64,000 nucleotides of DNA, from assembly GCA_011754105.1 (NCBI GenBank), contig JAAKDF010000001.1, forward strand, positions 80,282 to 144,281. The letters run 5' to 3'. A model generated the notes under the pieces. That model had not been told where the DNA came from. It ran no database searches and worked only from the letters and a program-made list of their open reading frames with translations. Source of the DNA: Serratia symbiotica (GTDB lineage Bacteria; Pseudomonadota; Gammaproteobacteria; Enterobacterales; Enterobacteriaceae). Made by a program: the position numbers and the translations under genes. Positions 55,074 through 64,000 of this stretch are shown piece after piece (within the stretch, counting starts at the first letter, position 1; every line of letters begins with the position of its first letter).

Positions 55074-58000
55074 CTAAGTCGATAGCACCACTCTGTGCGC
55101 CAAGAAGGTGCTTAGCAGATTCTTAGTAAACTTTAGCCGTGTCTCTCGATCTCTTAAATCGAGCATAAACTTTAATTTGCTTGGCCCATCTAGGCGATAT
55201 ACCTGTGGATTGCTTTGCAGCAGTCCGATCAGGTAGCCCGGATCGACACAGTTGTTATCGCCAAACTCGATAAATCCACCGTACTCATTACCCTCAATTC
55301 GTTTGATTCCCAGAGTTTGTGCGTGCTGGCGCAGCGTTGCGTTTTGCAAGAGGTTACGCGCCGGTTCCGGCAGCACGCCGAAACGGTCAATCAGTTCCAC
55401 CTTTAGCTCTTCAAGATCGTTGCTATTTTTAGCGCTGGCAATGCGTTTATAGAACGATAAACGGGTATTTACGTCTGGCACGAAGTCGTCCGGTAGCAGA
55501 ATTGGCATGCGTAACTCCACTTCCGCATGGCTACTGGTGAGATCTTCCAGCGACGGTTCGCGGCCATTTTTCAGTGCGTCAACTGCGCTTTCCAGCAATT
55601 CCATATACAACGAGAAGCCAATGGTGGTCATCTGGCCGCTCTGATCTTCTCCCAACATCTCACCTGCACCACGAATTTCTAGATCATGAGTGGCTAGCGC
55701 GAAGCCATCACCCAGATCCTCTAGCGAGGCGATAGCTGCCAACCGTTTTTGCGCATCGTCGCTCATGGCTTGCTGCGGATTGGGTGTTAGCAGGTAGGCG
55801 TAAGCTTGATGGTGTGAACGCCCGACACGGCCTCGTAACTGGTGCAGTTGTGCTAGCCCAAAGCGGTCGGCGCGCTCGATAATAATGGTATTGGCGCTGG
55901 CAATATCGATGCCGGTTTCGATAATGGTGGTGCAAACTAGCACTTTGAAGCGTTGATGATTAAAATCGTTCATCACCCGCTCCAAATTGCGTTCGCGCAT
56001 CTGGCCGTGGCCGATGGCGATACGCGCTTCTGGCACCAGTTTCGCCAGCTTTTGCGCTGCCTTCTCGATGTTCTCCACATCGTTGTAAAGATAATAAACC
56101 TGCCCGCCACGTAATACCTCACGTAGGATCGCTTCACGCACTATCAGGCTGTCATATTCGCGTACGAATGTTTTTACTGCCAGACGGTGTGCGGGTGGGG
56201 TGGAGATAATAGATAGGTCGCGCATGCCGCTCATCGCCATATTCAAGGTGCGTGGAATGGGGGTGGCAGTCAGCGTTAGAATGTCTACGTTGGAGCGCAT
56301 CACTTTAATGCGATCTTTATGGCGCACGCCAAAGCGGTGCTCTTCATCGACGATTAGCAATCCCAGATCTCTCCAGCACAGATCGCCTTGTAACAGCTTG
56401 TGGGTGCCTATGATGATATTTACCTTGCCATTGGCCGCAGCATTAAGTACCTGCTGCTGTTCTTTGGTACTGCGAAAGCGTGACATCATTTCAATGCGGA
56501 TCGGCCAAGTGGCGAAGCGATCACGAAAGTTGTCGAAGTGCTGCTGTGCCAGCAGGGTAGTGGGAACTAATACCGCCACCTGTTTACCGTTTTCTACCGC
56601 CAGAAAGGCGGCGCGCATTGCCACCTCTGTTTTACCGAAGCCGACATCGCCTGACACCAGACGATCCATGGCTAACGGCTTGCACATGTCGCTCAGCACG
56701 GCGTTTATGGCCTGCTGCTGATCAGGTGTGGTCTCAAAGGGGAAGGTTTGGCAGAAAAGCTGATACTTTTTAAGGTTGTGCTGAAAAGAGAAGCCATTTT
56801 TTGCAGCGCGCTGGGCATATATATCCAGCAGTTCGGCGGCCACATCCCGCACCTGCTCGGCGGCCTTCTGCCTTGCGCGTGTCCAGGCATCGCCTCCCAA
56901 CTTGTGCAACGGGGCATTTTCGTCCGCGCGGCCAGCATAGCAGCTGATCAGATGCAGCGAAGAAACTGGTACATACAGCTTGTCTTCGCCAGCGTAGGAT
57001 AGTATCAGATATTCGGCCTTAATACCCCCGGCTTCCAGAGTGGTCAGACCGACATAGCGCCCAACACCGTGATCCAAGTGCACCACTGGTTGACCGGGAT
57101 GCAACTCTGCCAGGTTACGGATCAGTGTATCGGTGTTGATAGTGCAGCGATTATCCTGTTGGCGGCGGCGGAACCGTTCTCCCAACAGATCGCTTTCACA
57201 GATTAGCGCCCTGTTGTGCATGCTATCGAAGAAACCTTATTCGCACGCGCCGACCATCATCATATAGCGGCCTGTCAGCTGTGCCTGATCTAGGTGCTGG
57301 ATCAGCAAGGTAACCGAGTTTGATACGACCGAGCAGATCCTGTAGCTGCTCGCGCCGGACCTCACTCTCGAGCGAAAAAATTACACTGCCGTCAAAGTCT
57401 GCGACAAAGCGGTGCAAATTGTTCAGCGGCAATTTGTTTTGATCCTGCACCGCCAGATTGGGTAGGGCATAGTAGCCCAAGTTGATATTACCCGCCTGGG
57501 CCGCTAGATCTACGGTTTCTAACGCCATACGCGGCCAGGCTTTTAGTTCGATGAATAGTGCATCGACGCGTAACCACAGGGTATCCGGTGCCAGCAGCGG
57601 ACGCATAGGATCTATGCGTCCGCTTTGGTAACGCAGGCTGATGTCCTGCCAGAAGCGCGTGGCGGCTTTTTCAAGATTACTTTTGTTGACGATCAAGGTG
57701 TTGGCTGGCAGATAACTGAACATTGATGGCAGCGGTTGGTTGAAGAACAGCGGTTGCCAATATTCGAAACCTGCAGGACAGGTCCCTTTGCTGGCTTGCA
57801 GGTAAATATACTCAGGATAACGGCGCACATCAAATTGCTCACGCCACTGGCTGCGGAATAGCTCGATGTCGTTTTTATCGATTGGAAATTCATGGGCCGG
57901 TAGCAGGTTAATGGCGTCGACCTCGCTCAGCGTGCGCTGTCTGTCGACCTCGAAGGTATTCAGGCTGTTGATTTCGTCATCGAAGAAGTCAATAAGGTAT

Positions 58001-58560
58001 GGCTCTTCGCTGCCTATTGGGTAAAGATCGAACAAGGCACCCCAGGGGGCGAATTCGCCATGCTCCATCACTTGCGCAACGCTATAGTAACCAGTTTGTT
58101 CCAATTGGCTGCGCAGCTTATTGCGTGATAGGCGCTGGCCTGTTTTCAGCACTAACGCGTAACCATGCAGAAATTCATGCGGACAGACGAGCTGCATTAG
58201 GGTATTGACCGGCAAAATGATCACCCCGTGTACTATATTAGGCAGATGATACAGGCGCGACAGGCGAGACGAGCTGATGTCCTGATGTGGTGAGAAGCCA
58301 TCATAGGGTATGGTTTCCAAGTCGTACAGTGTCATGACCCTTTGATCGGTAAACTGCTGGATCTCGTTGAGCCGCCGTAGGGCATTTTGCATGTCTGGAG
58401 TGATTAGCATCACTGGCCCCTTATGGCGTTCGACGATTTCGGTACATTCCACGGCGCAGGCCGAACAGGATAACTGGCCTAATCGGCGCAGATGTCCTGC
58501 GCATTCGGGGAGAGAATAACGGTGGGATAAGAAACGGCTGCGGCTATTAGAAATGCTCAT
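55074..58560 (-). pseudogene. mfd: Transcription-repair coupling factor Mfd, split into two ORFs
   Basis: Mfd removes stalled RNA polymerase and recruits UvrA. The N-terminal ORF (57223-58560, 445 codons) holds the UvrB-like modules (MLITPDMQNALRRL, PYDGFSPHQDISSSRL). Near 57300-57325 the frame shifts, and the expected frame then reads QHLDQAQLTGRYMMMVGACE before a TAA at 57237-57239. The C-terminal ORF (55074-57221, 715 codons) begins MHNRALICESDLLGERF and has the RNAP-interaction domain (HLDHGVGRYVGL), Walker A GDVGFGKTEVAMRA, DEEHRFGV, TATPIPRT and RGRVGRSHHQAYAYL. The motor part is undamaged, but UvrA recruitment would be lost unless both pieces are made and associate. Confidence 0.9.
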
Positions 58561-58867
58561 TCAAGTATCTTTAATCATCGTGATGGATTGCGCCCGGCAG
58601 CAATAATCGAAAAGCGCCTTAAACTGTGCGCTAGACTATAGTAGCACAGTAGTCATCAAACTGACACAGTTAAAAATGCTACAATTAGGTTTTTAACCTA
58701 AAACTTAATCGGTTAACAGCCAGGATTTTGTCCGGCTAGTCCGCTTTTGCCTAAGTTTCGGCCAGCGCTGTCAGCGGAATAAAAGGCTCACCGGGTGTTC
58801 CCTTGGTGCGGTAGAGCCTTTATTATCGATAATTACATTGCTTTACCATGGCAACAAAACGGATTTC
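58561..58867. other. Divergent intergenic region mfd/lolC
   Basis: 307 bases that should carry promoters in both directions. A small inverted repeat TTAGGTttttaACCTAA lies near 58685. I could not assign promoters with confidence. Confidence 0.45.
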
Positions 58868-60070
58868 ATGTATCAACCTGTCGCGTTATTCATTGGCCTG
58901 CGCTACATGCGCGGGCGTATCTCAGACCGCTTTGGGCGGTTTGTTTCCTGGCTATCGACTATCGGCATCACCTTGGGAGTGATGGCGATGGTCACTGTAT
59001 TATCGGTTATGAACGGTTTTGAAAAGGATCTGGAAAATAACATCCTTGGCTTAATGCCGCAGGTTTTGATTACCAGTAAACATGGATCAATTAACCCTCA
59101 GTGGCTACCCGCCTTGGCAGTTCAGGGGCTGAAGGGAGTCAGACGCGTTGCGCCAATGACCACTGGCGATGTGGTGCTGCAAAGCGCCCGCAGTTTGGCG
59201 GTGGGTGTAATGCTCGGTGTCAACCCGGACGAAGTCGATCCCTTGACCCCTTATCTAGTCAATATTAAACAGCAGCAACTGCAACCGAGCCAATACAATA
59301 TCATTATTGGTAAGCAATTGGCCAGCCAGCTCGGCGTCAAGCGCGGTGATTCGCTGCGGCTAATGGTGCCGAGTGCCAGCCAGTTCACGCCAATAGGCCG
59401 CATTCCCAGCCAACGGCTGTTCACCATTATCGGCACCTTTTATGCCAACAGTGAGGTGGACAGCTATCAGTTGCTGGTCAACCAGCAGGATGCATCGCGC
59501 CTGATGCGTTATCCGGCTGGCAACATTACAGGCTGGCGTCTGTTCCTACAACAGCCGCTGATGGTTGATACCCTTAGCCAGCAGAGGCTGCCACAAGGAA
59601 CTGAATGGAAAGACTGGCGTGAGCGCAAAGGCGAGCTGTTCCAGGCGGTGCACATGGAAAAAAACATGATGCTACTGCTACTTAGTCTGATCGTCGCGGT
59701 TGCCGCGTTCAACATAATTACTTCGCTTGGTTTACTGGTGATGGAAAAACAGAGCGAGGTGGCGATCCTGCAAACCCAAGGCCTGACTCGCGGCCAGATC
59801 ATGGTGGTGTTTATGGTGCAGGGCGCGAGTTCTGGTATCATAGGTGCCCTGATCGGCACGTTGTTCGGTGTTCTGCTAGCTAGCAATCTGAATAACCTGA
59901 TGCCAGTCCTTGGCGTATTTATTAATGGCGCTTCTTTACCAGTAGCGGTTGATCCGCTGCAAGTGACGTTTATTGCTGTGCTGGCAATGGCGGTATCTTT
60001 AATATCCACGCTCTACCCTTCATGGCGCGCTGCCGCCGCACAACCTGCTGAGGCTTTACGTTATGAGTAA
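58868..60070 (+). CDS. lolC: Lipoprotein-releasing ABC transporter permease LolC
   Basis: LolC is half of the LolCDE permease that releases lipoproteins from the inner membrane to LolA. I start at ATG 58868 ([17 protein letters not shown]), giving 400 residues; the track start is ten codons upstream. There is an N-terminal membrane helix, a large periplasmic domain, and three C-terminal helices ([19 protein letters not shown] and following). The FtsX-type end [18 protein letters not shown] is intact. Its stop lies in a tandem duplication shared with the lolD start. Confidence 0.96.
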   Translation: MYQPVALFIGLRYMRGRISDRFGRFVSWLSTIGITLGVMAMVTVLSVMNGFEKDLENNILGLMPQVLITSKHGSINPQWLPALAVQGLKGVRRVAPMTTGDVVLQSARSLAVGVMLGVNPDEVDPLTPYLVNIKQQQLQPSQYNIIIGKQLASQLGVKRGDSLRLMVPSASQFTPIGRIPSQRLFTIIGTFYANSEVDSYQLLVNQQDASRLMRYPAGNITGWRLFLQQPLMVDTLSQQRLPQGTEWKDWRERKGELFQAVHMEKNMMLLLLSLIVAVAAFNIITSLGLLVMEKQSEVAILQTQGLTRGQIMVVFMVQGASSGIIGALIGTLFGVLLASNLNNLMPVLGVFINGASLPVAVDPLQVTFIAVLAMAVSLISTLYPSWRAAAAQPAEALRYE

Positions 60071-60092
60071 CCTTCATGTTATGAGTAACCTT
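60062..60092 (+). repeat. 18-bp period tandem duplication over the lolC stop and lolD start
   Basis: TATGAGTAACCTTCATGT is followed by TATGAGTAACCTT. Because 18 is a multiple of three, it creates two in-frame lolD start codons (60063 and 60081) without harming either gene. Confidence 0.85.
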
Positions 60093-60785
60093 TATTTGAT
60101 GCAGTGTGACAACCTGTGCAAGAGCTATGAGGAAGGTAACCTGCAAACCGATGTGTTGCGCAATGTCAATTTTAACATGCAGCACGGCGAGATGATAGCG
60201 ATAGTCGGTAGTTCAGGTTCCGGTAAAAGCACATTGCTGCACCTGCTGGGTGGTTTGGATTCACCGAATGCTGGCGAGGTGATCTTTAAAGGCCTATCGT
60301 TAAATAGCATGTCTTCGGCGGCTAAAGCGGAACTACGCAATCGCCAGCTTGGCTTTATCTATCAGTTTCACCACCTGCTGCCAGACTTTACCGCGTTAGA
60401 GAATGCCGCCATGCCGTTGCTAATCGGTGGCACCCATACAGCACTGGCGCAGCAGAAGGCGATGTCGATGCTGGCGGCGGTTGGGCTGGAGAAGCGCAGC
60501 AAACATCGCCCCTATGAACTGTCAGGAGGTGAGCGACAGCGTGTGGCGATTGCCCGTGCGCTGGTCAACAACCCAGCGCTGGTGTTGGCGGACGAACCGA
60601 CCGGCAACCTAGATAAACGCACCGCAGACAGCATCCTTGATTTATTGGGTGAGCTAAACGTGCGCCAGAGTACGGCATTTTTAGTCGTTACCCATGATTT
60701 GCAGTTGGCTAAGCGCCTCAGCCGCCAATTGGAAATAGTCGATGGCCAACTTCATAGGCCATTAACTCTGTTGGGAGTCGAGTAA
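60081..60785 (+). CDS. lolD: Lipoprotein-releasing ABC transporter ATPase LolD
   Basis: LolD powers LolCDE. ABC motifs: Walker [11 protein letters not shown]-loop region [12 protein letters not shown], signature [15 protein letters not shown] and Walker [14 protein letters not shown] favour the second start (60081, [19 protein letters not shown]), since the family begins a few residues before LQCDNL; the first (60063) arises from the tandem duplication and overlaps the lolC stop. Either gives 234 or 240 residues. Its TAA overlaps the lolE ATG by one base. Confidence 0.95.
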   Translation: MSNLYLMQCDNLCKSYEEGNLQTDVLRNVNFNMQHGEMIAIVGSSGSGKSTLLHLLGGLDSPNAGEVIFKGLSLNSMSSAAKAELRNRQLGFIYQFHHLLPDFTALENAAMPLLIGGTHTALAQQKAMSMLAAVGLEKRSKHRPYELSGGERQRVAIARALVNNPALVLADEPTGNLDKRTADSILDLLGELNVRQSTAFLVVTHDLQLAKRLSRQLEIVDGQLHRPLTLLGVE

Positions 60786-62032
60786 TGGCGTTTGAATCAC
60801 TTTCCTTGCTGACGGCTCTGCGTTTTAGCCGTGGCCACAAGCGCGGCGGCATGGTATCGCTGATTTCGGTTATCTCCACCATCGGAATTGCGTTAGGGGT
60901 AGCAGTACTGATTGTTGGCCTGAGTGCAATGAACGGCTTCGAACGTGAACTGCAAAACCGTATTCTGGCGGTAGTGCCTCATAGTGAGATCGAAGCGGTG
61001 AATCAGCCGCTTCAGGGTTGGATGTCTATGCTAAGGCGTGTAGAGAAAGTTCCGGGAATTCTGGCCGCTGCGCCTTACATCAATTTTACTGGCCTGATGG
61101 AAAACGGCGTACAACTGCGTGCGGTACAGGTCAAAGGGGTAAACCCGCAGCAGGAAAATCAGCTCAGCGCTTTGCCACAGTTCGTACAGGGCGATGCCTG
61201 GGTTAATTTCAAGGCTGGCGAGCAGCAGGTGATCCTTGGTAAGGGCGTGGCAGATGCGCTGGGTGTCAAACGTGGTGCTTACGTCACAGTAATGATCCCC
61301 AACAGCGATCCTGAACTGAAGCTACTGCAACCTAAGCGCATCCGCCTTCATGTAACTGGCATTATGCAACTTAGCAGCCAATTGGATCATGGCCTGGTTC
61401 TAGTGCCACTGGGCGATGCGCAACAATATCTCGATATAGGTAACGGCGTCACTGGCATCGCCATCAAAGTGAACCAGGTGTTCGCCGCCAACAAACTGGT
61501 ACGCGATGCTGGGGAGGTGATTGATTCTTACGTCTACGTCAAGAGCTGGATCAGTACTTATGGTTATATGTACCGCGATATTCAGATGATCCGCGCCATT
61601 ATGTATCTGGCGATGGGGCTGGAGATCGGCGTGGCTTGCTTTAATATCGTTTCCACGTTAGTGATGGCGGTGAAGGACAAGAGCGGAGATATCGCGGTGC
61701 TGCGCACTCTAGGTGCTAAAGATGGCTTCATCCGTGCCATTTTTATTTGGTACGGCCTACTGGCTGGGTTGGTGGGGAGCCTGAGCGGCGTGGTGGTAGG
61801 GGTAGCCGTCTCACTAAAACTGACCACTATCACCAAGGGCGTGGAAAAACTGATCAGTCATTCATTACTATCGAAAGATATTTACTTCATCGACTTTCTG
61901 CCTTCTGAGCTGCATTGGACGGATGTGGTGATCGTGCTGGCAACAGCCATCGTGCTCAGCATGCTTGCCAGTTGGTATCCTGCTAGGCGTGCCAGCCGTA
62001 TCGATCCGGCTCGTGTGTTAAGCGGGCAATAA
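60785..62032 (+). CDS. lolE: Lipoprotein-releasing ABC transporter permease LolE
   Basis: LolE pairs with LolC in the inner membrane and binds lipoprotein substrate. It is 415 residues with the same layout as Lol[21 protein letters not shown] helix, periplasmic domain, and helices near [20 protein letters not shown]. The end reads [18 protein letters not shown]. In E. coli nagK follows; here the next readable gene, after only 43 bases, is dead cobB, so nagK has been lost. Confidence 0.96.
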   Translation: MAFESLSLLTALRFSRGHKRGGMVSLISVISTIGIALGVAVLIVGLSAMNGFERELQNRILAVVPHSEIEAVNQPLQGWMSMLRRVEKVPGILAAAPYINFTGLMENGVQLRAVQVKGVNPQQENQLSALPQFVQGDAWVNFKAGEQQVILGKGVADALGVKRGAYVTVMIPNSDPELKLLQPKRIRLHVTGIMQLSSQLDHGLVLVPLGDAQQYLDIGNGVTGIAIKVNQVFAANKLVRDAGEVIDSYVYVKSWISTYGYMYRDIQMIRAIMYLAMGLEIGVACFNIVSTLVMAVKDKSGDIAVLRTLGAKDGFIRAIFIWYGLLAGLVGSLSGVVVGVAVSLKLTTITKGVEKLISHSLLSKDIYFIDFLPSELHWTDVVIVLATAIVLSMLASWYPARRASRIDPARVLSGQ

Positions 62033-62075
62033 TCAAATTACAGGAAGAGAAGCTGCTCTATTTAGGAAGAAATGA

Positions 62076-62929
62076 ATGCACACTTACGATAGGCTGTGTC
62101 AGTTTCGCAAGAGTAAGCATGTGCTGCATCAGCGTTTTCGTTCACGTATTTTTATCGTGATATCATGGCGGTGGCCGAGCTGAAAAATCCGTTTGTGGTG
62201 GTGTTGAGCGGGGATGGCATCTCAGCCGAATCTGGTATTCGTACTTTCCTCCAGTTAGATGGGCTGACAGCACAGAGTAGAGTACGTCGCAACGCCGGAA
62301 GGTTATCAGAGCAATCCGGTATTAATGCAGGAGTTTTATAACGTGCGCCGCAGCCAAGCTACAGGGCGCAGAGGTTGCGCCCAACGCTGCACACCGCGCG
62401 CTGGCATATCTGGAAGCGTGTATGGGCGAAAACTTCCTGCTGGTTACTCAGAATATCGATAACCTGGATGAACGCCCATGTAATAAGCGGGTGCTGCATA
62501 TGCATGTCGAGTTGTTGAAGGTGTGCTGCACTCATTTAAGACAGGTGTTAGAATGGCCTGAAGATCTTAGCGTTGAGGATCTTTGCCACTGCTGCTATCT
62601 ATCGGTAGCAGTGCGCCCTCATGCCGTTTGGTTTGGAGAAATGGCGCTGGGTATGCACGCAATCTATCAGGCGTTGGCTAAGGCTGATTTCTTTATCTCC
62701 ATTGGTACCTCTAGGCATGTCTATCCGGCGACAAGCTTTGTATAAGAGGCACAATTAGCAGGGGTTTACACCATGGAATTAAACCTGGAATCCAGCCAGG
62801 TGGAAAACCAGTTTAATGAAAAGCATTAAGGTCCAGCCAGCGAGGTGGTGCCGTACTTCATGCACAAATTCTTGGTGGGCAAAGTAGCGCTGGCAGATCG
62901 GGATCTCCCTGAGAATCTATCCTATTAGG
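62076..62929 (+). pseudogene. cobB: Dead sirtuin deacylase gene cobB
   Basis: CobB removes acetyl and succinyl groups from lysines using NAD. The start MHTYDRLCQFRKSKHV fits the long CobB form. FVVVLSGDGISAESGIRTF has Asp in place of the usual Ala in GAGISAESG. Stops and frameshifts follow. [34 protein letters not shown] and [13 protein letters not shown] are in one 107-codon ORF. His in the QNIDNLH motif is Asp, and [10 protein letters not shown] replaces the HGE catalytic motif. It is non-functional. Confidence 0.88.
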
Positions 62930-63208
62930 CGTACATTGTTGCAGCCATTTTGGCCTAAGGCCGCACGCAACAACCGCAGCATACAAGGGAGTCCTTGAGG
63001 ATAGCGAGCACTTCCTAGAGGGCCGAAATGGCGAAAAAACAGCCTGTTAAAATTGGTTCTTAGTTTGCTACTGATGCAGATCATTGTGCCTTTATTTGGC
63101 ACTCTTTTTCGCGCCCAACGGCAAGGCCTTGGCGTTTTATCGGCTAAGCAAGAGAATTAACCTAGATTAGAGGAATAAGGAGCAAAGTGATCACCCGGTC
63201 AAGGTAGT
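62930..63208. other. Non-coding gap between cobB and potD relics
   Basis: 279 bases. The stretch CTATCCTATTAGGCGTACATTGTTGCAGCCATTTTGG (in two parts: ctatcctattag, gtacattgttgcagcca) resembles 27383-27420 (ctatcccagtaag, gtacattgttgcagcca), which suggests another dispersed repeat. No gene is seen. Confidence 0.5.
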
Positions 63209-64000
63209 TTATCGCCTGGCTTTTAATTTCTGGAAGTAGTTTTCGTACAGCCTGCTGGTACTATCGCCCACATCATTTTGCCATTAGCTGTTGTTGATCA
63301 CCGCTTCATCGGGGTACAGCGATTTGTTGTTAGCGACTTTAGGCGAGAGTAGCTTTTTTGCTGCCAGATTAGGTGTGGGGTAATCGATAGTTTCTGCTAG
63401 CTGTGCTTCAATTTCCGTCCGTAGCAGGAAATTGATCAGCTGTAGAGCCCCTGCAACATTATGTGTTTTTGATGGGATTGCTAGGATATGCATCCAGAAA
63501 ATACCGCCTTCCTTCGGCCAGACGACCTCCAACGGATTGCCCGCTTGGAGCGCTACGAACGCAGCACTGTTCCATACCATCACCAGATTTACTTCCCTTC
63601 TATAAATGTTATGTACTGGGTTATCGGAGTCAAAGGCCAGCATATTTGGCATTAGCTTATGCAACTCATGGTAGGCGGCTTCGATCTGTTTGGCATCCCT
63701 GGTGTTGCCTGAGTAGCCTAGCTTGCTCAGCGCTATTTGAAATATATCGCGCGCATCGTCGATCAGCAACAGGCGACCCTTATATTGTGGCTGCTAGAAA
63801 TCAGCCCAGGTGGTGATGGTGGTGGGAGGGATCGATCGCATCTGTATTGACGCCAATGGCTGTAGCGCTCCAGATAAAAGGCATTGAATAGTCATTGTCA
63901 GGATCGAAAGGTTTATTCAGCATGTTGGGGTTTAAATCCTTGAAGTGGCTGAGCTTGCTCTTGTCGATCTTTTTTAACATACCTTCCCTGCTCATCTTAG
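63209..64000 (-). pseudogene. potD: Dead spermidine/putrescine-binding protein gene potD (5' end off the window)
   Basis: PotD is the periplasmic binding protein of the PotABCD polyamine importer. The upstream ORF has REGMLKKIDKSKLSHFKDL and NMLNKPFDPDNDYSMPFIW, then runs into SHHHHHLG-stop because of an extra base in a C-rich run near 63828. The correct frame continues PTTITTWADF-stop. A second ORF (63284-63769) holds LSKLGYSGNTRDAKQIEAAY and VVWPKEGGIFWMHILAIP, and a TAA precedes the last part (NDVGDSTSRLYENYFQKLKA). At least one frameshift and two stops are present. Confidence 0.9.

Noticed and set aside
63801-63830. Run of five histidines (SHHHHHLG) resembling a metal-binding tail
   Set aside because: It is a frameshift product in potD; the other frame reads PTTITTWADF as in PotD.

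Overview
This window looks like the chromosome of a Serratia-like enterobacterium in an advanced stage of genome erosion, most plausibly an insect symbiont of the Serratia symbiotica type. Intact proteins read as close Enterobacterales orthologues. The presence of fabV, and of waaE between waaA and coaD, points to Serratia/Yersinia rather than Escherichia. Housekeeping genes are intact, but about twenty genes are broken by stops, frameshifts or deletions. Nine remnants of one IS903-like (IS5 family) insertion sequence are scattered through the window, and none has an intact transposase.

Layout. (1) 1-13.5 kb, + strand: glmM 3' end, secG, tRNA-Leu, a dead tRNA-fMet, then the translation/RNA operon rimP-nusA-infB-rbfA-truB-rpsO-pnp, a dead nlpI, yrbN and deaD. 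(2) 13.7-16.6 kb: a dead HlyD-like gene, fabV and IS debris. (3) 16.6-29.3 kb, mostly - strand: rluC, dead yceF (maf) and yceD, rpmF, plsX-fabH-fabD-fabG-acpP-fabF, dead pabC and mltG, tmk-holB-ycfH. (4) 29.5-34.7 kb: a wholly decayed flagellar cluster fliI-J-K-L-M-N...R. (5) 35-39.8 kb: pdxB, a dead EamA transporter, apbE with a premature stop, tRNA-Asn and a P4-type integrase relic. (6) 40-48.7 kb: waaA-waaE-coaD, mutM, rpmG-rpmB, dead radC, coaBC-dut, dead rph, yicC. (7) 49.7-54.6 kb: hemA-prfA-prmC, dead sirB2/sirB1, kdsA. (8) 55-64 kb: mfd split into two ORFs, lolC-lolD-lolE intact, dead cobB and dead potD running off the right end.

How it works together. What survives supports translation (rimP, nusA, infB, rbfA, truB, rpsO, rpmF, rpmG, rpmB, prfA, prmC), RNA turnover (pnp, deaD, yicC), type II fatty acid synthesis, the cell envelope (waaA, waaE, kdsA, lolCDE, glmM), cofactors (coaBC, coaD, pdxB, hemA) and DNA metabolism (holB, tmk, dut, mutM). 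What is lost is motility, some repair (radC, probably mfd), folate-branch pabC, and regulation or uptake (cobB, potD). I found no convincing novel defence or metabolic system. The unusual content is decay structure: IS remnants at most synteny breakpoints, a 56-bp exact copy of pdxB inside dead fliK, an eroded initiator-tRNA gene, short tandem duplications, and long perfect hairpins. All functional calls rest on recognising protein families by eye; no database search was run.
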